From IMG/VR virus record IMGVR_UViG_3300034066_000840, positions 1-35,446 of that record: a stretch of DNA of 35,446 nt; one strand, 5' to 3'. The first letter of the stretch is position 1, and the number at the start of each line of letters is the position of its first letter. Under the pieces are notes generated by a model. It saw nothing but the letters and a program-made list of their open reading frames with translations, was not told the DNA's origin and made no database searches. Made by a program: the position numbers and the translations under genes. Positions 18,656 through 26,568 of this stretch are shown here, in pieces. Source of the stretch: a virus.

Positions 18656-18678
18656 AGTATAACATAAAATTATGTCAA
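18656..18678 (-). promoter_or_regulatory. Promoter for the lysozyme-like gene
   Basis: TTGACA (18678-18673), 11-bp gap, TGT-TATACT (18661-18656), the same layout as the left-arm promoters. An alternative -35, TTGACT, lies 18 bp from the -10. Confidence 0.62.
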
Positions 18679-18695
18679 AAGTCAACTTTATAGGG

Positions 18696-18704
18696 TGGTA
18701 TAAT
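18696..18704 (+). promoter_or_regulatory. Extended -10 leaderless promoter for 18712
   Basis: TGG-TATAAT ends 7 nt before the ATG. It is divergent from the lysozyme-like promoter. Confidence 0.72.
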
Positions 18705-18711
18705 AAATATT

Positions 18712-19260
18712 ATGCCTGTATCATCATCTAACTATCCTACCATGAAGTATCCTATTGCTTCAGATCCCGTCAATGTACACGGAGATTTTAAGGTATTGGT
18801 TGATGCTTTAAATAATATTTTACCACCATTGGGAATGACTAGTGTTTCTTCTCCTGTAAGAAATAATAATAGTTCTACATTAATTGCTGGAACTCCCGTC
18901 TATATTTCGGGAAATGTTTCTCATGGTGGACAGATGAAAACGACGGTAGAAAGATATAACCCATCAAGTTCAACCCATAACCCAGATTCACCTATTCTTG
19001 GATTAATACAAACAGGAATCCCTGGATTAAGCGATGGTGTTGCAGTTGTTTCTGGAGTGCTACAAATGAATACAACAGGACTTGGATCTCCTGGAACTAA
19101 AGTTTATATAAACTCTAGCGGAGAACTTGTTGGTGGAAGGCCTTTAACTGGCCCAGCAAGATATGTTGCTGTAGTTGCGGTTCAAGGAACACAAGGTTTG
19201 ATAGTTGTTCAGACAAAAGGCAACGGTACATGGGGAGCATTAAAAGACGGATTGTCGTGA
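18712..19260 (+). CDS. Virion surface/fibre protein, beta-rich
   Basis: A 182-aa protein with LIAGTPVYISGNV, then a repeated beta pattern (GLSDGVAVVSGVLQMNT, GSPGTKVYINSSGELVGG). This is reminiscent of small decoration or fibre-associated domains, but no family is certain. The start is leaderless (no ribosome binding site, -10 at 7 nt). Its location among fibre genes suggests a structural role. The stop codon TGA forms part of the next promoter. Confidence 0.6.
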   Translation: MPVSSSNYPTMKYPIASDPVNVHGDFKVLVDALNNILPPLGMTSVSSPVRNNNSSTLIAGTPVYISGNVSHGGQMKTTVERYNPSSSTHNPDSPILGLIQTGIPGLSDGVAVVSGVLQMNTTGLGSPGTKVYINSSGELVGGRPLTGPARYVAVVAVQGTQGLIVVQTKGNGTWGALKDGLS

Positions 19261-19266
19261 TATAAT
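19258..19266 (+). promoter_or_regulatory. Extended -10 leaderless promoter for 19273
   Basis: TGA-TATAAT ends 6 nt before the ATG; the TGA is also the stop codon of the upstream gene. Confidence 0.72.
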
Positions 19267-19272
19267 AACATT

Positions 19273-19662
19273 ATGGCAACTTTTAGAAACCAACCCACAG
19301 ATTCTTATGCACTAGGTGCAGCACCACCAGAAATCAGGTGGACAGTTGTCCGTGGAGATTCAGCAGCATTTCGTGTTTATGTAACAAATGATGCAAGAGT
19401 TCCTCTTCTTCTTGAAGACTGGGAAGTTGCTATGGATATCTATAGACCTTCTACTGATGATGTTGTTTTGTCTTTATCCCCTGAGCCAATTGAGTTTCAG
19501 GATGAAGAAGGAAGTTTTACAGTTAAATTAACATCTGCACAATCTCAACTTCTTGAGACAGGAGATATCTTCGACATACAACTCACAGAACTTCTATCAG
19601 AAGGCAGAGTTTGGACGGTAGCCAAAGGCTCAATGGTTATCCTTGAAGATGTAACACAGTAA
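19273..19662 (+). CDS. Fibre/baseplate adaptor, BppU N-terminal-like
   Basis: A 129-aa protein, paralogous to the product at 10777 (RWTVVRGDSAAFRVYVTND; GRVWTVAKGSMVILEDVT compared with VWTPVIGTIHVLGDIT). It has the same leaderless start arrangement and is coupled by TAATG to the short gene that follows. Its function as a fibre connector is inferred from the BppU-like pattern. Confidence 0.66.
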   Translation: MATFRNQPTDSYALGAAPPEIRWTVVRGDSAAFRVYVTNDARVPLLLEDWEVAMDIYRPSTDDVVLSLSPEPIEFQDEEGSFTVKLTSAQSQLLETGDIFDIQLTELLSEGRVWTVAKGSMVILEDVTQ

Positions 19663-19868
19663 TGCCAACACACCAATTAGCGCATGCACAGATAACGGAT
19701 CTTGATTTAAGAAAAATCCGCATAGATCATATTCAGCCAAAAGCAAGAGTTCAAGAGGTTTTGCCATTTAGAGTTAAGTTTACAAACGTAAGTGTGTTTG
19801 GATATTCCAAAACAAATCCACCCCCAATCCCATTGCAAGTTATTGGCTATAGCAACTACATTCTTTAA
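19662..19868 (+). CDS. Hypothetical 68-aa protein
   Basis: MPTHQLAHAQITDLDLRKIRIDHIQPKARVQEV... The start overlaps the upstream stop (TAATG). The phrase AHAQITDLDL resembles N-terminal tail-fibre attachment segments. It is a possible short fibre remnant or baseplate-attachment peptide. No ribosome binding site is obvious, so it is probably translated by coupling. Confidence 0.55.
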   Translation: MPTHQLAHAQITDLDLRKIRIDHIQPKARVQEVLPFRVKFTNVSVFGYSKTNPPPIPLQVIGYSNYIL

Positions 19869-19886
19869 TAAGATTATTAAAAGGGG

Positions 19887-19895
19887 TGTTATAAT
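19887..19895 (+). promoter_or_regulatory. Extended -10 leaderless promoter for 19902
   Basis: TGT-TATAAT ends 6 nt before the ATG. Confidence 0.72.
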
Positions 19896-19901
19896 TACCA
19901 C

Positions 19902-20348
19902 ATGGCTAAAGTATCCATTCCAGCAGTTAAGAGTCTATTCCAAACAGGTGATAGACCAACTCAAGAAAATTATGTAGATTTAATCGACACCGCAACTGCT
20001 CAGTCAACAGACTTGGGCTCTTCAGGTAATAATGAAAATACAATCAATGGTATTGAGAACTTAACTGTTGTTGATAACTTTGACGCTACAGTTTGGCGTA
20101 TGGTCAAGTATATTGTTTCAATATCAAAGACCTCTGCAGGGGACAATAAGTTCTATGCAACCGAACTAACAATTCTCGTTGACGGTACAAATGTAAATGT
20201 CAGCGAATACGGAACAATCGACAATGATGGGAATATTGGCACCATTAATGTCTCTCGCACTGGAAATACCGTGGCTTTAACAGTCACTCCAGACCCTGCG
20301 ATCAAGCCAGTCACAGTTCGTTTCGCACGAATTGGACTTAAGGCATAA
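19902..20348 (+). CDS. Short tail-fibre protein
   Basis: A 148-aa protein. Its C-terminal domain (FYATELTILVDGTNVNVSEYG, then NDGNIGTINVSRTGNTVAL) is paralogous to the C-terminus of the fibre at 20366 (SKVLLTLDSSDNISMTEYG). This suggests a shared tip fold. The N-terminus (MAKVSIPAVKSLFQTGDRPTQEN) matches the attachment segments of phage fibres. It has a leaderless start. Confidence 0.65.
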   Translation: MAKVSIPAVKSLFQTGDRPTQENYVDLIDTATAQSTDLGSSGNNENTINGIENLTVVDNFDATVWRMVKYIVSISKTSAGDNKFYATELTILVDGTNVNVSEYGTIDNDGNIGTINVSRTGNTVALTVTPDPAIKPVTVRFARIGLKA

Positions 20349-20365
20349 CTAAGGAGATATAAAAA

Positions 20366-21832
20366 ATGGCAACAGTAAATAAAGATTTTAAGATTAAGAG
20401 TGGACTTATCGTTGAGGGCCTACAAGGTACAATCAACAATAAGAGAATTCTTACAGAAGATGCAGGAGATCAATACATCCTGGACCTTATTGGTGGAGAA
20501 ACACTAGTAAAGTCAGTTTCAAACCAGTTTGATGTTTCAGCAGGTGGAGAACTTTCACTTGACCGTGCAGTAGTAGATGCTTACTACGACGCAGCAGGCG
20601 CAGCAGCATCAGCACAAGCAGCAGCAGAAGCAACTGCTTCAGCAGACGCTACTTCAAAGGCTAACGCTGCACAGGCTGCAGCAGAACTAACTGCTTCAGC
20701 AGATGCAACATCTAAGGCTAACGCAGCACAGGCTGCAGCAGAACTAACTGCTTCAGGAGATGCTACAACCAAGGCTAACGCAGCAGAGCAGAACGCTAAG
20801 GACTATGCAGATGACAAGATTAATGATGCATCATCTTCTTCAACAGAAGTTTGGTCAGCATACAAGACAAGCACAGAAATTGGTCTTGCTCAAGCAGCAG
20901 CAGAGCAGCATGCAGATGATGCAGTAGCAGCCCTTGTTGGTTCAGCACCACAACTTCTTGATACACTTCAAGAATTGGCAGCAGCACTTGACAACGATCC
21001 AGATGCAATCAACTCACTTCAGAGCATTGCAGCAGGAAAGCAAGATGAATTAACTGCAGGCGCAAACATTGACATTACAGGAGCAACAATTTCTGTAACT
21101 GGTCTTGATACTGATGATGTAGCAGAAGGCTCAAACCTTTACTTCACAAACCAAAGAGCACTTGATGCAACATCAGCAGCATACGATGCAGCAGGATCTG
21201 CTTCAGCAGCCCAAGCAGCAGCAATTGCACACGCAGATGCACTTACAACATCTGATATTGCAGAAGGCACAAACGAGTACTTCACAGATTATCGTGCAAA
21301 GGTTTCAGCAGTTGATCTTTTGACTAATGCTTCAAAGAGCAACATCGAAATCACTTGGACTAACCAAGGTGGTCTTGTTATTGCAGCAGAAAATGGTGTA
21401 GCAGGTTCTACAACAACTGATCTTGCAGAAGGTACAAACCTTTACTTCACAGATGAAAGAGCAGTAGATGCTCTTGAAGCAGTAGTTCCAAACTTCACAG
21501 CAGTTGAGGTAAACTCAGTTGCTAAGCAGGTTGCTTCAACAATGTCAGCAGCAAGCGCAGGCGCTCATGTAGGACACGCATTTGCTAAGGCAGATTACCG
21601 TTCAGCAGAGTTCCTTGTAAAGGTTGCATACGGAACACACACTGAAATCTCAAAGGTCCTTTTGACACTTGATTCTTCAGACAACATTTCAATGACTGAA
21701 TATGGCATTGTTGGAACAAATGGCTCAGCGTCATCAGTTTCAGCAAATGTTGACGGTGCAAATGTACAACTTCTAGTGACAACCACAAACAATAACTCAA
21801 CAGTTACTGTTGTCGGAACACTACTTGCGTAA
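20366..21832 (+). CDS. Tail fibre with Ala-rich repeats
   Basis: A 488-aa protein. The N-terminus MATVNKDFKIKSGLIVEG is shared with the product at 21868. Residues about 74-145 hold a triple Ala-rich repeat (AAAELTASADATSKANAAQ) likely to form a coiled-coil shaft. AEGSNLYFTNQRA, AEGTNEYFTDYRA and AEGTNLYFTDERA are fibre repeats. The C-terminal 110 residues share a tip domain with 19902. The ribosome binding site is AAGGAG; it probably shares a transcript with 19902. Confidence 0.72.
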   Translation: MATVNKDFKIKSGLIVEGLQGTINNKRILTEDAGDQYILDLIGGETLVKSVSNQFDVSAGGELSLDRAVVDAYYDAAGAAASAQAAAEATASADATSKANAAQAAAELTASADATSKANAAQAAAELTASGDATTKANAAEQNAKDYADDKINDASSSSTEVWSAYKTSTEIGLAQAAAEQHADDAVAALVGSAPQLLDTLQELAAALDNDPDAINSLQSIAAGKQDELTAGANIDITGATISVTGLDTDDVAEGSNLYFTNQRALDATSAAYDAAGSASAAQAAAIAHADALTTSDIAEGTNEYFTDYRAKVSAVDLLTNASKSNIEITWTNQGGLVIAAENGVAGSTTTDLAEGTNLYFTDERAVDALEAVVPNFTAVEVNSVAKQVASTMSAASAGAHVGHAFAKADYRSAEFLVKVAYGTHTEISKVLLTLDSSDNISMTEYGIVGTNGSASSVSANVDGANVQLLVTTTNNNSTVTVVGTLLA

Positions 21833-21867
21833 TAAAAAATAAAAATAGTTGGAAGAGGGAGCAGTAA

Positions 21868-22317
21868 ATGGCAACAGTCGATAAAGACTTCAAGGTCAAG
21901 AATGGGTTAGTCGTAGCAAACGGCGGTACATTCGGAGATGCAGTAACAGTAGGAGCACCAACTCTTGCTGTGCATGCAGCAACTAAGGAGTATGTCGATA
22001 ACCGATCAATGGCTGTTGGCTCAACTGCTCCTTCTTCACCAACTAATGGAACCCAGTGGTTAGACACTGGAACAAACCGAATTAATTTCTATTACAATGG
22101 AGTTTGGTATACCCAAGCAACTATTGATGATACAAATAATTTACCACAGCACATTCACGATACCGCAATTGATGGAACTGGTTTCATAGTATCTCAGTTC
22201 TATGAAGGTGGATCATTCAACAGCCCATTGGGTGTAGGTTTGGATGCAGGTGGACCAGACACAACAGTTTGGACAGTTGTATTCGATGGCGGTAGTGTAG
22301 TAGATAACTTCAATTAA
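21868..22317 (+). CDS. Short tail-fibre protein
   Basis: A 149-aa protein. The N-terminus MATVDKDFKVKNGLVVANGG is paralogous to 20366. LAVHAATKEYVDNR and PTNGTQWLDTGTNRINFYYNGVW are common fibre motifs. The acidic C-terminal segment is a likely tip. The ATG follows GGGAG. Confidence 0.68.
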   Translation: MATVDKDFKVKNGLVVANGGTFGDAVTVGAPTLAVHAATKEYVDNRSMAVGSTAPSSPTNGTQWLDTGTNRINFYYNGVWYTQATIDDTNNLPQHIHDTAIDGTGFIVSQFYEGGSFNSPLGVGLDAGGPDTTVWTVVFDGGSVVDNFN

Positions 22318-22325
22318 AAAATTGA

Positions 22326-22334
22326 TGTTATAAT
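22326..22334 (+). promoter_or_regulatory. Extended -10 promoter for 22376
   Basis: TGT-TATAAT. It leaves a leader of about 35 nt with an AAGGAG ribosome binding site. Confidence 0.62.
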
Positions 22335-22375
22335 AAGATAAGTTAATGGGCAGCCCCCATAAGGAGAATATAAAA

Positions 22376-23992
22376 ATGGCAACAAGAATGCAACAGCGCA
22401 GAGGTACTGCAGCACAATGGACGGCTGCAAACCCAATTCTAGCAGCAGGTGAAATCGGTTTTGAAACCGACACAAATAAATTTAAAATGGGTAACGGCTC
22501 ATCAGCATGGTCTGCTTTGCAATATTTTGCTAATGCAGCAGAACTGGCAGCAATTATTGATGGCGCTCCAGATCTTCTGAACACTCTTAATGAGTTAGCA
22601 GCAGCCATTGGCGATGACCCTGACTTTTTAACAAATTACGCAACAATAACAGAAACTACAGCAGCAATTGCAGAATCACGCTCTACTTCAGCAACAGATG
22701 CAACTGCAAAAGCAAATGCAGCAATGGCAGCAGCAGCACTAGATGCCACTGGAAAGGCAGCAACTGCTAAAGCAGAAGCAATTACAGAAGCAGCAGCAAG
22801 CGCAGCAACAGGAATTGCAAACCACCAAGCAGATACAACAGATGTTCATGGAATTCCAAACACTGCACTTCTAGCAACAAAGGAATATGCAGATGAGGCA
22901 GTTTCAGTACACAATACCGATGAAACAAATGTTCACGGAATTGCAAACACAGCACTGCTTGCAACAAAGGAATATGCAGATGATGCAGTGGCTGCAGCAG
23001 TTTTAGCGCTTACACCTGAAACTATTGGACTTGAAAACGTAGATAATACAACAGATGCCAACAAGCCAGTTTCAACAGCACAGGCAACAGCAATTTCAGG
23101 TGCAGTTTCTGATCACAATGCAGAAACCGAAAATGTTCACGGTATTGCAGACACTTCAGAACTTGTAACACAGACACAACTTACAAACGCTATTTCAGGT
23201 GCAACTGTAGATCAGTCAGCACTTGCAGGCCTAGGTCTTGATTGGAACGCAGCAACTGATAAGTTTGATATTGAAAGCACACACATCACAGCAGCAACAC
23301 AGACAGCACTTGACCTAAAAGCACCTCTTGCAGATCCAACATTTACAGGAACTGTTTCAGGCGTAACAAAGTCACATGTTGGTCTTGGAAATGTTGACAA
23401 CACAGCAGACTCAGCAAAGCCAGTTTCAACAGCACAGGCTACAGCAATCGCAACTGCTAAGTCAGAGGCTATTGCAGATGCAACAGCACAGGTAAATGCA
23501 GTAATTGCATCTGCCCCAGCAGCATTAAATACTCTTGACGAATTAGCAGCAGCACTTGGTGACGACGCAAACTTTGCAACAACAGTTACTAATGGTCTTG
23601 CAGCAAAAGCACCAATCAATGCTCCAACATTTACAGGTCTTGTAACAGTTTCAGCATCAGGTGTAGCATTTACTGACGGAACCCAAACAAAGGTTGGCGT
23701 ACCATCTATAACAACATTTGGATCATCTTTTGCAGCAACAGGAACACTTGCAGCAGGAGAACAAGATAAGTTTGTCCCAGTGGCTGGAGCAGTAACAATT
23801 ACTCTTCCTGCAACAGGATATTCAACTGGACAGTCAATCGACTTCTACCAGGCTTCAGGAACTGGAGCACAATTCTCTAACGCCAACTCAACAGTTGGTA
23901 CACCAGGTTTGAAGTTCAGAACTACAAACTCAGTAGTAACAGCAATGAAGACTGCAGCAGGATGGTTAGTCTTCGGAGACCTATCAGCATAA
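22376..23992 (+). CDS. Tail fibre with VHG/LATKEY repeats
   Basis: A 538-aa protein. QQRRGTAAQWTAANPILAAG near the N-terminus, then GEIGFETDTNKFKMGNG, is the domain found at the start of many phage fibres and tropism determinants. Three VHGI modules follow, two of them continuing [11 protein letters not shown], plus HVGLGNVDNTADSAKPVST repeats, and a TLPATGYSTGQSIDFYQ tip-like end. The ATG at 22376 is chosen because AAGGAG lies 7-8 nt upstream; an ATG 30 nt earlier has no such signal. Adhesion is the likely role. Confidence 0.74.
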   Translation: MATRMQQRRGTAAQWTAANPILAAGEIGFETDTNKFKMGNGSSAWSALQYFANAAELAAIIDGAPDLLNTLNELAAAIGDDPDFLTNYATITETTAAIAESRSTSATDATAKANAAMAAAALDATGKAATAKAEAITEAAASAATGIANHQADTTDVHGIPNTALLATKEYADEAVSVHNTDETNVHGIANTALLATKEYADDAVAAAVLALTPETIGLENVDNTTDANKPVSTAQATAISGAVSDHNAETENVHGIADTSELVTQTQLTNAISGATVDQSALAGLGLDWNAATDKFDIESTHITAATQTALDLKAPLADPTFTGTVSGVTKSHVGLGNVDNTADSAKPVSTAQATAIATAKSEAIADATAQVNAVIASAPAALNTLDELAAALGDDANFATTVTNGLAAKAPINAPTFTGLVTVSASGVAFTDGTQTKVGVPSITTFGSSFAATGTLAAGEQDKFVPVAGAVTITLPATGYSTGQSIDFYQASGTGAQFSNANSTVGTPGLKFRTTNSVVTAMKTAAGWLVFGDLSA

Positions 23993-24023
23993 TAAAAAAT
24001 TAAAGAAACAAGGGAGATTAAAT

Positions 24024-25634
24024 ATGTCAAAGCAAGCAGGTAGAATGAGTCAGTCGGCAAACGACTTTCTGACTCCATACGCACCAACAATAGGTACAGC
24101 AACAGATGTTGGAACAGCACGACCATTCAACAATGGTGCTGTATCAGTGACATTTACTCCTACGGGTCCTAATGCTGCAATAGACTTTACAGTAACAGCA
24201 AGCACAGGACAAACAGCAACTGGAGCATCTTCTCCAATTGTTGTAACTGGAATTGCTTCAGGAGCGACTCCAACATTTACAGTAACAGGAAGAAACGCTG
24301 TAGGCGTTGGACCAGCATCTGCTGCATCTAACACTGTAACAGTTACTACTGTTCCAGACGCACCTTCACTTGGAGCAGTAACAAATGTTTGCTCAGGTCG
24401 TCCATTTGGTAATGGTTTGATTACTGTTGCTATGACAGCAAACGCAACAGGTGGAAAAGCAATTTCATCATTCTATGCAATTTCAAATGCTGGACAGAGT
24501 GCATCAGGTTCATCTTCCCCAGTAAGTGTTACTGGACTATCAGGAGGAGTTGGTTATACATTCCAGGGTCGTGTTTCAAATGCAAATGGTGACTCTGCTC
24601 TAACAGCATCATCAGGTGCAGTCACTGCAACAACAGTACCTGCAACACCTGGCGCACCTTCTGCATCATCACCATCAGCAGGAACTGACTCTGTCTCATG
24701 GTCAGCACCATCAAATGGTGGTTCTGCAATCACAAACTATTACTGGGCATCTTCTGATGGTAAGGCTGGAAATACTGGTTCTACATCAGTATCAGTAGGT
24801 CAAGAACAAGGAACAGCACAGACTTACACAGTTCGTGCAGATAATGCTTGTGGTTCTTCTGCAACATCTCCTGCATCAGGATCTGTTACAACCGTATTCG
24901 CTGCATTCGGTGCCTTCGGTGCGTTCTCAGCATTCGGTGCCTTCGGTGCCTTCGGTGCCTTCGGTGCCTTTGGTGCATTCGCTGCATTCGGAGCATTCGC
25001 TGCATTCGGTGCCTTCGGTGCGTTCTCAGCATTCGGAGCATTCGCTGCATTCGGTGCCTTCGGTGCGTTCTCAGCATTCGGTGCCTTCGGTGCCTTCGGA
25101 GCATACGGTGGAGGACCACGAGCAACATCTGTTGGTCCAAATACTTTAATTCTAACTACAACTGGATATGTAATGGCACAAGATCTTCAAGTAGGAGACA
25201 CTCTTGTTTCTGCAGATGTTCCTGGATTGGGAATGTCCTTTACAAAAGAAGAGATGTTAGCATGGACTAATAATCCAGACAATCTAACAATTGTTCCAAA
25301 TGCAACAACAACAGTCAAGATGGTTGGACTATCAAATGCTCCAGTTGTTGTAATGATCGATAATGAAACATACTCAGGAACTCACCATTTGCTTGCAAAG
25401 AGAGATGGCGTTGCTCAGATGATCCTATCTGCAAATCTATTAACTACAGACAAGTTGTGGTCTACACAGACCAACTCTTGGACCGATATAGTTGATCTCG
25501 TTATAACAAACGTTGAGCATCAGGTTGTTTCTATTAACTGTGAACCACTAGATATGTTCTTTACAGAAAACTACCTAGTCTATGACGGTTATCAGATAGA
25601 TTACCCATTACCTGAACCAACACCTGAAGCATAA
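24024..25634 (+). CDS. Fibronectin-III-type fibre with AFGAFG array and C-terminal Hint-like domain
   Basis: A 536-aa protein. Three FN3-like repeats (for example GVGPASAASNTVTVTTVPDAP, GYTFQGRVSNANGD, VPATPGAPSASSP) span about 15-290. Then comes an [12 protein letters not shown] array (about 292-361), followed by a Hint-like domain almost identical in order and length to that of 13917-16565 ([44 protein letters not shown]). Cys1 is replaced by Ser and the last His-Asn by Tyr-Asp. The protein ends 17 residues later. The ATG follows GGGAG. The role of the Hint-like domain is unknown. Confidence 0.68.
   Translation: MSKQAGRMSQSANDFLTPYAPTIGTATDVGTARPFNNGAVSVTFTPTGPNAAIDFTVTASTGQTATGASSPIVVTGIASGATPTFTVTGRNAVGVGPASAASNTVTVTTVPDAPSLGAVTNVCSGRPFGNGLITVAMTANATGGKAISSFYAISNAGQSASGSSSPVSVTGLSGGVGYTFQGRVSNANGDSALTASSGAVTATTVPATPGAPSASSPSAGTDSVSWSAPSNGGSAITNYYWASSDGKAGNTGSTSVSVGQEQGTAQTYTVRADNACGSSATSPASGSVTTVFAAFGAFGAFSAFGAFGAFGAFGAFGAFAAFGAFAAFGAFGAFSAFGAFAAFGAFGAFSAFGAFGAFGAYGGGPRATSVGPNTLILTTTGYVMAQDLQVGDTLVSADVPGLGMSFTKEEMLAWTNNPDNLTIVPNATTTVKMVGLSNAPVVVMIDNETYSGTHHLLAKRDGVAQMILSANLLTTDKLWSTQTNSWTDIVDLVITNVEHQVVSINCEPLDMFFTENYLVYDGYQIDYPLPEPTPEA
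24896..25110. repeat. AFGAFG-encoding tandem repeat, copy 2
   Basis: Nine-nt units (GCATTCGGT, GCCTTCGGT, GCGTTCTCA) repeat through about 215 bp, longer than copy 1. The same unit types in different order imply independent expansion. Confidence 0.85.
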
Positions 25635-25644
25635 TAGTATCTTA

Positions 25645-25674
25645 ATATGTTATAAGTTTTAAAAACATATTTTT
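25645..25674 (+). terminator. Weak intrinsic terminator
   Basis: ATATGTT (25645-25651) pairs with AACATAT (25664-25670) with a 12-nt loop, followed by a T run. It lies just after the fibre gene. The stem is all but one A-T, so it is weak. Confidence 0.42.
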
Positions 25675-25733
25675 AAATTTTATGCAGATACAACACTTAC
25701 GGTTATGTCATAAAAATGCCAATCCATTTTTTA

Positions 25734-25742
25734 TGATATAAT
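25734..25742 (+). promoter_or_regulatory. Extended -10 promoter for 25756
   Basis: TGA-TATAAT; transcription would begin near 25749, leaving about 7 nt before the ATG. Confidence 0.6.
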
Positions 25743-25755
25743 TGTGAGTAAGAGA

Positions 25756-26478
25756 ATGGAAATTATGAATACTATTAGATTTCTTCAGATGTATCCTCAG
25801 TTGTTAAGCATTGTTCCAGAACCAGAGCAGGGGACAAAGAATGTTCCTACCTGGTACAAAGATCAGCCAGCAATCTCAGGAAGCGATATTCCTGACAGAG
25901 GTATCATGAGGCTTACTGTAAAGAAATGTCAAGCCTTTTTTGACGCTATGGCAATGGGATATATTTTAAAAGTTCCATGTGACATATATATAGATACAAC
26001 TGACGGTAATCTAAACATTCAACTTCCTGCTGGTATGAACAAGTACCATTCAATGCTTATAAGTGAGCATTCAGCAGAACAAATTTCTCATTTGCCTATA
26101 GATAAAGATATTTATTGTAACAAAGTTTTAAGAATTCATCCCACATGGATGGTTCAAACTGATCCTGGTTACAGCACATTTTTTACAACTCCAATGCATC
26201 AAAGTCCATCACCACTAAAGGCAATCGATGCTGTTGTTGACACTGATAACTATTTTACTGATGGGCATCTTTCATTCCTAGTAAAAAAGAATTTTAAGGG
26301 AACATTAAAACAGGGAACTCCAATGTCTCAAGTATTTCCATTTAAAAGAGAAGAATGGACAATGGAACTAGATAAAAACTTTCCAGCAAAGAAAATAGAA
26401 GAGCAGAGAAGCAAGGTAAGGTCTACTTTCCAAAATGGATACAGACTAAAGTTTTGGCAAAAGAAAACCTTTAAGTAA
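25756..26478 (+). CDS. DUF6065-like protein
   Basis: A 240-aa protein resembling DUF6065 (RFLQMYPQLLSIVPEPEQG near the start; LRIHPTWMVQTDPGYSTFF and KQGTPMSQVFPFKREEW later). That family is found in marine and freshwater phages and in bacteria and has no established function. The start is uncertain: GTG 25744 lies too close to the -10, ATG 25756 is used here, and ATG 25765 is equally possible. It is followed by a terminator. Its His, Trp and Pro-rich core suggests an enzyme-like fold, but no catalytic motif can be named. Confidence 0.6.
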   Translation: MEIMNTIRFLQMYPQLLSIVPEPEQGTKNVPTWYKDQPAISGSDIPDRGIMRLTVKKCQAFFDAMAMGYILKVPCDIYIDTTDGNLNIQLPAGMNKYHSMLISEHSAEQISHLPIDKDIYCNKVLRIHPTWMVQTDPGYSTFFTTPMHQSPSPLKAIDAVVDTDNYFTDGHLSFLVKKNFKGTLKQGTPMSQVFPFKREEWTMELDKNFPAKKIEEQRSKVRSTFQNGYRLKFWQKKTFK

Positions 26479-26517
26479 AACTCTCAACAAAACATTTAGG
26501 TAGAGTTTTGCTTTTTT
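26477..26517 (+). terminator. Intrinsic terminator
   Basis: AAAACTCT (26477-26484) pairs with AGAGTTTT (26502-26509), followed by GC and six T. It separates the DUF6065-like gene from the reductase gene. Confidence 0.8.
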
Positions 26518-26525
26518 AAAAACTC

Positions 26526-26534
26526 TGCTATACT
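26526..26534 (+). promoter_or_regulatory. Extended -10 promoter for the ribonucleotide reductase
   Basis: TGC-TATACT at 26526-26534 just after the terminator, giving a leader of about 27 nt with AAAGGA. Confidence 0.65.
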
Positions 26535-26568
26535 TAGGTCTTAATCCGTTTTTGAAAGGACGATACAA

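Noticed and set aside
22213-23619. Minus-strand frames opposite the fibre gene at 22376
   Set aside because: Alanine-rich antisense shadows of GCA repeats; no promoter or ribosome binding site on that strand.
24616-25270. Overlapping frames in the AFGAFG region (Ser/Val/Pro- or Arg/Cys-rich products)
   Set aside because: Shadow frames of a 9-nt repeat inside the FN3/Hint fibre gene; compositionally extreme, no ribosome binding site.
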